DNA of 28,873 nt from CAYLHF01 sp964383365 (GTDB taxonomy: Bacteria > Bacteroidota > Rhodothermia > Rhodothermales > UBA10348). A program made the position numbers and the translations under genes. The DNA is taken from positions 1 through 28,873 of the forward strand of contig CAYLHF010000036.1 of assembly GCA_964383365.1 (NCBI GenBank). The letters run 5' to 3'. This document shows, one piece after another, positions 24,495-28,873 of this stretch (position 1 is its first letter; every line of letters starts with the position of its first letter). Below the pieces are notes generated by a model. That model saw only the letters and a program-made list of their open reading frames with translations, made no database searches and was not told the DNA's origin.

Positions 24495-26033
24495 ATGGTC
24501 ATGAAAGAACACGGACCCTTCGACAATCGCTCTCCCTTCCTGGCCACGCGCCGACAGTTCTTAACAGCGGGTGGTCTGGCCGTTGCCTCCCTGGCACTCC
24601 CCAAATCGTTGATCGCCGATCCCTACCGCCCGTTTAAGAGACGGAACCGCCAACGCGTCCGAGCGGTGGCTATCAGCGGAAACGTTCGATCAGTCTCGGG
24701 AGGTATTCCCGATGTGTCAGTCTCGGACGGCTTTTCCGTTGCACGCACGGATGCCGATGGGGCCTTTCGATTGCTCGCCGATCCACGCAGTCGATTCGTA
24801 CACGTGTCCCTGCCTTCAGGCTATCGAATCGCCCAACAGTCGGTCGGGACCGCCCGGATCTTCGAGTGGATCAAACCGGATTCGGCTGACCGACAGTCGG
24901 TTGATTTTCTGCTGGAACCGGACCTCGACGCGAGCGATCGCTTCTCGTTTATCGTCCTCGCCGATCCGCAGACACAGACCGACTGGGAGATGTCTCGTTT
25001 TCATCAGGAGACGGTCCCCGATGTCCGGGCAACGCTCGCAGGACTGGAAATGCCTGCCGCATTCGGGATTTCATGTGGCGATATTATGTATGACCATCTC
25101 GAACTGTATCCTGCCTACGAGGAAGCGGTCTCAAGGATGGATATTCCCTTCTTCCAGGTCGTCGGAAACCACGATCTGGACCAGGATAGCATGTCCGACC
25201 CGGCTTCGGCGGTGACATTTTCGAGCCGATTCGGTCCGGCCTACTATTCATTCAATCGAGGGGACATTCATTTCGTCGTTCTCGATGACGTGTTCTGGTA
25301 CGGTACGGGGTACATCGGCCATCTGGATGCGGATCAACTGTCCTGGCTCGAACAGGATCTTTCATTCGTAGAGCACGGTCGGACGGTGATCGTCATCACT
25401 CACATACCCGGTCTGTCTACCGGACCCATACGCAATGACCGAACGGCGTCTCAGATCTCCAATTCGGTTACCAACCGGGAGGCACTCTATCGTCTGCTTG
25501 AGCCATTCGAAGCGCATTTAATTACGGGCCATACCCACGAATCCGAGCACGTATTCGAGGGCGGCGTCCATGAACACGTCCTGGGAACGGCGTGCGGGGC
25601 ATGGTGGAGCGGAGACATCTGTTACGATGGTACGCCGAACGGGTATGCGGTCTTCGATATTGCCGGATCCGGGGTGGACTGGCGATACAAGTCCACCGGC
25701 AGACCGTTTGACTATCAAATCAGGGCTTCCCGACAGCGGGGTACCGGAGATGAGCCGAACACAGTCGTCGCCAACGTATGGAACTGGGATCCGGAATGGA
25801 AGGTCGACTGGTATGCAAACGGTATCCGTCAGGGAGCCATGGAGCGCCGAACCGGTTTGGATCCGCTGGCGGTTGAACGCTACGGAGGGCCAGACCTGCC
25901 GGAGCACCGAAAATGGGTCGATCCGATCATAACCGACCACCTGTTTGTCGTTCCTGACCCGGATGACGGGGCAATAATACGGATAGAAGCAACCGACCGG
26001 GCTGGACGTACGTACGTGGCGGAAGTATCCTAG
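24495..26033 (+). CDS. Tat-exported calcineurin-like metallophosphoesterase
   Basis: A 512-residue periplasmic phosphoesterase. The N-terminus carries a twin-arginine signal (ATRRQFLTAGGLAVASLAL). Residues about 55-145 form a carboxypeptidase-regulatory-like N domain (ISGNVRSVSGGIPDVSVSD). The catalytic domain (about 150-350) has the binuclear metal set: LADPQ (Asp 157), SCGDIMYD (Asp 196), GNHD (224-227), THIP (His 303) and GHTH (345-348). A C-terminal beta domain (VVANVWNWDPEWKVDWYANG...) matches the family's C extension. Such proteins hydrolyse phosphoesters; the substrate is not known. Two alternative ATG codons, 24495 and 24501, lie next to each other. It follows the methyltransferase by seven bases. 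Confidence 0.92.
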   Translation: MVMKEHGPFDNRSPFLATRRQFLTAGGLAVASLALPKSLIADPYRPFKRRNRQRVRAVAISGNVRSVSGGIPDVSVSDGFSVARTDADGAFRLLADPRSRFVHVSLPSGYRIAQQSVGTARIFEWIKPDSADRQSVDFLLEPDLDASDRFSFIVLADPQTQTDWEMSRFHQETVPDVRATLAGLEMPAAFGISCGDIMYDHLELYPAYEEAVSRMDIPFFQVVGNHDLDQDSMSDPASAVTFSSRFGPAYYSFNRGDIHFVVLDDVFWYGTGYIGHLDADQLSWLEQDLSFVEHGRTVIVITHIPGLSTGPIRNDRTASQISNSVTNREALYRLLEPFEAHLITGHTHESEHVFEGGVHEHVLGTACGAWWSGDICYDGTPNGYAVFDIAGSGVDWRYKSTGRPFDYQIRASRQRGTGDEPNTVVANVWNWDPEWKVDWYANGIRQGAMERRTGLDPLAVERYGGPDLPEHRKWVDPIITDHLFVVPDPDDGAIIRIEATDRAGRTYVAEVS

Positions 26034-26054
26034 TACCAATCAACACCGTAAACC

Positions 26055-26636
26055 ATGTTGCTTCTCAAATACGTACGACGAGTTTCCAGTGTCTTCATTT
26101 TGCTGGTCGTGCTGGGCACTCCGATCGTAGAGGCCCAATCGACTTCTTCAGACCCTACGCCGGCAAATGCTAAACCGACGGCCAATCCAGCTGATGTCGA
26201 GAGTATCGACTCTATCATGGCAGCCGTATACGATGTCATCTCCGGACCAGCGGGAGAAAAACGGGACTGGGATCGATTCAGATCGCTGTTCAGACCCAAC
26301 GCAAAATTGATCCCGACCGGTCAGCGTGGTGACGGATCGGTCGGAAACAGATTCATGTCGATCGATGATTACATCAATTCCTCAGGGCCGTTTCTCGAAA
26401 ACAATGGTTTTTTCGAGCGTGAGATATACCGCGTTGTAGAACAATACAGTCATATCGCTCACGTGTTCAGCACGTACGAGTCTCGCCGCAAGGCCGAAGA
26501 CCCTGAACCTTTCGTACGCGGGATCAACAGCTTTCAGCTCGTGAATGACGGATCCCGCTGGTGGGTGATCAATATTTTCTGGGAAGGAGAAGGACCGAAT
26601 GATCCGATTCCAGCCAAGTACCTTCCAAACGAGTAG
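26055..26636 (+). CDS. secreted NTF2/SnoaL-like protein
   Basis: A 193-residue protein with a cleavable signal (RRVSSVFILLVVLGTPIVEA, then Q), a short Pro/Asn-rich linker and a domain of the NTF2-like fold. The domain starts with a helix (SIDSIMAAVYDVISG), then RDWDRFRSLFRPNAKLIPTG, and ends in strands (YSHIAHVFSTYESRR, GINSFQLVNDGSRWWVINIFWEG). This fold serves as a small binding pocket or enzyme, and no catalytic residues are certain. It lies 21 bases after the calcineurin gene and is likely in the same transcript. It is convergent with the fusion gene 14 bases away. Confidence 0.85.
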   Translation: MLLLKYVRRVSSVFILLVVLGTPIVEAQSTSSDPTPANAKPTANPADVESIDSIMAAVYDVISGPAGEKRDWDRFRSLFRPNAKLIPTGQRGDGSVGNRFMSIDDYINSSGPFLENNGFFEREIYRVVEQYSHIAHVFSTYESRRKAEDPEPFVRGINSFQLVNDGSRWWVINIFWEGEGPNDPIPAKYLPNE

Positions 26637-26650
26637 GTGCGGGCTGGCGA

Positions 26651-28507
26651 CTACTGTTCGAGAGCGGCAAGAATGACCGAGAGCGCTTCGTCCAACACGT
26701 CGAACGGAATATTCAGTGGCGGGGCGATACGGACGAGCGAATTTGAGTGCAGCGTCCAGCCGAGAAGTACGCCGTTATCCGTACAGGCCTTCACGACGCG
26801 TTCCGTCTGAACGGGGTCCGTGAGGTCCATGCCCAGCATGGCTCCCCGCCCCCGGATTTCGCCGATCAACGGGTGAACGAGAGACTGCCGCACGCGGGTC
26901 TCGATTTCGAGGGCGCGAGCGGGCAGGTCGTTGTCGAGCAGCACGCCGAGACCCGCGAGCGCCGCGGCGCAGGATACCGGATGGCCACCGAATGTGGTCA
27001 CGTGACTCAGAGCAGGATCGTGGCGAAGGGTGGACAGGATCTCAGGGCTACTCACAAATGCCCCGAGCGGCATCCCGGCCCCCATGGCCTTCGCCATCGT
27101 CAGTATGTCCGGGACAACGCCGAGCCAATCGAAGGCAAACAGGGATCCCGTCCGGCCGAAACCGGTCTGAATTTCATCGAAGATGAGAAGCGCGCCCGTT
27201 TCATCACACCGGCGGCGAAGTGCCTGCATCCAGGCTATACGCGCTGGATGGATTCCTCCCTCCCCCTGAATCGGTTCGGTAATCACGCATGCGGTTGCTT
27301 CCGTGATCTGATCCAACGAGTCCGCGTCATTAAACGGAAGAAACCTGACGCCCGGAAGTAACGGCTCGAAGGGCCGGCGGTAGATGTCCCGACCGGTGAC
27401 CGAGAGGGCTCCGTGCGTATCGCCATGATACGAGCCCTCAAAAGCTACCAGTTCCTGGCGGCCTGTAAACTTTTTTGCCAGCTTGAGGGCTCCTTCGTTG
27501 GCTTCCGTCCCGGTCATCGTGAAGTACGTCACCGAGAGTTGCGTGGGAAGCTGACGTGCGAGTTTGTCGGCGAATTCGGTCTGCGGTCGCAGCGCGAATT
27601 CGCCATATACCATCACATGGAGATGGTGATTGATCTGCTGGCGGATGGCCTCTATCACGCGTGGGTGCCGGTGACCGACAGACGAGACCGCAATGCCCGA
27701 TATCAGATCGATGATCTTCCGACCGTTAGACAAATAGAGATACGGTCCTTCGGCAGATTCGATTTCCCAGCCGAGGGGTGCATCGCTCGTCCACGCCACA
27801 TGCTGTTCGAATTGACGCCTGATTTCGGACTCCTCCCGGGTGGGCATCTCTCGGAATGGGGCCAGAGACTGAAAAAAAGAGTGCATTCGCCGAGTATCCA
27901 GTTGACCAGACGTCCGAACTCCGGAGCAAACATCTACTCCGAACGGACCGACGGCCTCTACGGCCGAGGCGACATTCCCGGCATCAAGCCCCCCTGCCAG
28001 ATAAACGGGGACATCCACCCGGTCCACCAGGTTCCGGCTGATCGACCAGTCGTGCACCCTGCCGGTGCCTCCGAGTTCGGCTATCTCGCCCCCTGGTCGA
28101 CCCGAATCGAGAAGAAACGCATCTACATGATTCTGCAATGACCGGGCCCGGTCGATGATCGAGTCGTCTTCGACGTGCAGCACCTGGACGATCTGGGTTT
28201 CTGGAAGCAGAACCCGTAGTCGCTCCAGCACATCGGCCGTCAGATGCACGCACAACTGAACAGTGGTCACTCCAGTCGATCGAACCTGCTCTGCGATTGC
28301 GACCGGATCGACCCGGCTCGTGAGCAGAAATACGTCGATTCCATGGGGAACCGTACGCGCGATCTCGACGATCGCGTCGTCCGAGATAACACCAGGCCCG
28401 CTCGGCATTTCGGAAACCAGACCAATCGCATCGGCGCCACATCTCACTGCCTCGCGGGCCTCATCGACCGACGATATGCAACAGATCTTTATCCTGAGTC
28501 CGGTCAT
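26651..28507 (-). CDS. TrpF-like barrel fused to class-III (ArgD-like) aminotransferase
   Basis: One 618-residue open frame. Residues 1-215 are a phosphoribosylanthranilate-isomerase-like barrel: KICCISS with Cys 9, FLLDS with Asp 134, LGGTGRVHDW (145-154), AGGLDAGNV and GVDVCSGVR. The usual FxFxxxSPR arginine is replaced by the MPSGPGVISDD segment. After a short linker, residues 225-618 form a PLP-dependent class-III aminotransferase: GHRHPRVIEAI, TMTGTEANEGALKLAKKFTG, SYHGDTHGALS, FDEIQTGFGRTG (Asp 444), PLP lysine 473 in MAKAMGAGMP, and TTFGGHPVSCAAALA. It closely resembles Bacteroidota ArgD-like aspartate aminotransferase-family proteins. An internal ATG (Met 221, 27847) marks where a separate aminotransferase gene would begin. 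No trp or arg genes are adjacent. Confidence 0.93.
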   Translation of the reverse strand: MTGLRIKICCISSVDEAREAVRCGADAIGLVSEMPSGPGVISDDAIVEIARTVPHGIDVFLLTSRVDPVAIAEQVRSTGVTTVQLCVHLTADVLERLRVLLPETQIVQVLHVEDDSIIDRARSLQNHVDAFLLDSGRPGGEIAELGGTGRVHDWSISRNLVDRVDVPVYLAGGLDAGNVASAVEAVGPFGVDVCSGVRTSGQLDTRRMHSFFQSLAPFREMPTREESEIRRQFEQHVAWTSDAPLGWEIESAEGPYLYLSNGRKIIDLISGIAVSSVGHRHPRVIEAIRQQINHHLHVMVYGEFALRPQTEFADKLARQLPTQLSVTYFTMTGTEANEGALKLAKKFTGRQELVAFEGSYHGDTHGALSVTGRDIYRRPFEPLLPGVRFLPFNDADSLDQITEATACVITEPIQGEGGIHPARIAWMQALRRRCDETGALLIFDEIQTGFGRTGSLFAFDWLGVVPDILTMAKAMGAGMPLGAFVSSPEILSTLRHDPALSHVTTFGGHPVSCAAALAGLGVLLDNDLPARALEIETRVRQSLVHPLIGEIRGRGAMLGMDLTDPVQTERVVKACTDNGVLLGWTLHSNSLVRIAPPLNIPFDVLDEALSVILAALEQ

Positions 28508-28873
28508 TCCGTCTCGGCACCTACCAGTTGATTTTACGGAATCTACGTACTAACAAGTTCGTCCACTTTCCATCAACGATGTGGACGACAATATCAAAAC
28601 TGGCTCTAAAGCCACTCGAAAAGGCATTCATTTCGATTTCCGATGAGCAGTCCTACCAACCGATTCATACCGGAATGGATTCCTGGAATCAGATCGATGC
28701 GGATATTCTACCCATACGCCTCATTCGCATATCCTTCTGTCCGTCCTGGAGCAGAACTACCCCGATCCGTTTCAGACAACTACGTCCATTAGTTACTCGC
28801 TTAACCGGCCAGGATCGAGACGTACCCGCCTGATGAGCATCGTCCGATAGTCTATTTGCTTTCTATGAAGCAG
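28508..28873. other. no convincing gene
   Basis: This 366-base stretch must hold the promoter of the fusion gene on the minus strand. A 101-codon frame from TTG 28528 to 28833 on the plus strand is open, but it lacks a ribosome binding site, a recognisable domain and normal composition, so I do not call it. An inverted repeat GTCCAC...GTGGAC lies near 28560-28585. Confidence 0.5.

Noticed and set aside
28528..28833. 101-codon plus-strand frame near the window end
   Set aside because: TTG start, no ribosome binding site, atypical composition and no recognisable family; treated as intergenic.

Overview
The window looks like chromosomal DNA from a member of the Bacteroidota, most likely the Rhodothermia/Balneolia side of the phylum. 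Four signs point there: a 30-residue AURKAIP1/COX24-type ribosomal protein typical of Bacteroidota; a promoter upstream of it matching the Bacteroidota TTTG...TAnnTTTG form; a tmRNA tag ending in YAYAMAA, close to the tag I recall for Salinibacter; and moderately high GC with many small lipoproteins. This is inference from sequence only. Two runs of exactly 100 N (1463-1562 and 11792-11891) are scaffold gaps, so the window is a draft assembly.

Layout. Positions 1-357 hold a small ORF broken by an in-frame amber codon, several palindromes and the terminator of the minus-strand tmRNA gene (358-721). A sterol desaturase-type hydroxylase follows, interrupted by the first gap, then a minus-strand lipoprotein and an alpha/beta hydrolase. 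From 3363 to 5561 runs a plus-strand block: the ribosomal-protein gene with its own promoter and terminator, a YtxH protein, YaaA and uridine kinase. The minus-strand birA-coaX pair (5598-7216) overlaps by 4 bp. Next are a TPR protein with an odd start region, a minus-strand lipoprotein, an inositol-monophosphatase-family enzyme, FabI and a HAD phosphatase. A 24-bp tandem repeat straddling the second gap separates these from an L,D-transpeptidase, two NfeD-family proteins (long protease type and short type) and a lipoprotein with a TonB-like C-terminus.

The second half has a minus-strand CNT nucleoside transporter divergent from a PcrA/UvrD helicase, an orphan ABC-type substrate-binding lipoprotein convergent with DusB (the two stop codons share one CTAG), and then a plus-strand run: a nucleotide pyrophosphatase/phosphodiesterase, a THUMP-type RNA methyltransferase, a Tat-exported calcineurin phosphoesterase and an NTF2-like secreted protein. 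The window ends with a minus-strand single-ORF fusion of a TrpF-like barrel to a class-III (ArgD-like) aminotransferase, and about 370 bases without a convincing gene.

Most genes are housekeeping: ribosome rescue and ribosome/tRNA modification (ssrA, mS38-like, dusB, RNA methyltransferase), cofactor and lipid metabolism (coaX, birA, fabI), nucleoside salvage (udk, CNT transporter), envelope upkeep (L,D-transpeptidase, NfeD pair, lipoproteins) and DNA repair (pcrA). I see no defence, phage or secondary-metabolite system. The most unusual item is the TrpF-like/aminotransferase fusion, whose barrel carries non-standard signature residues. After it come the 24-bp repeat array and the unusual signals in front of small genes.
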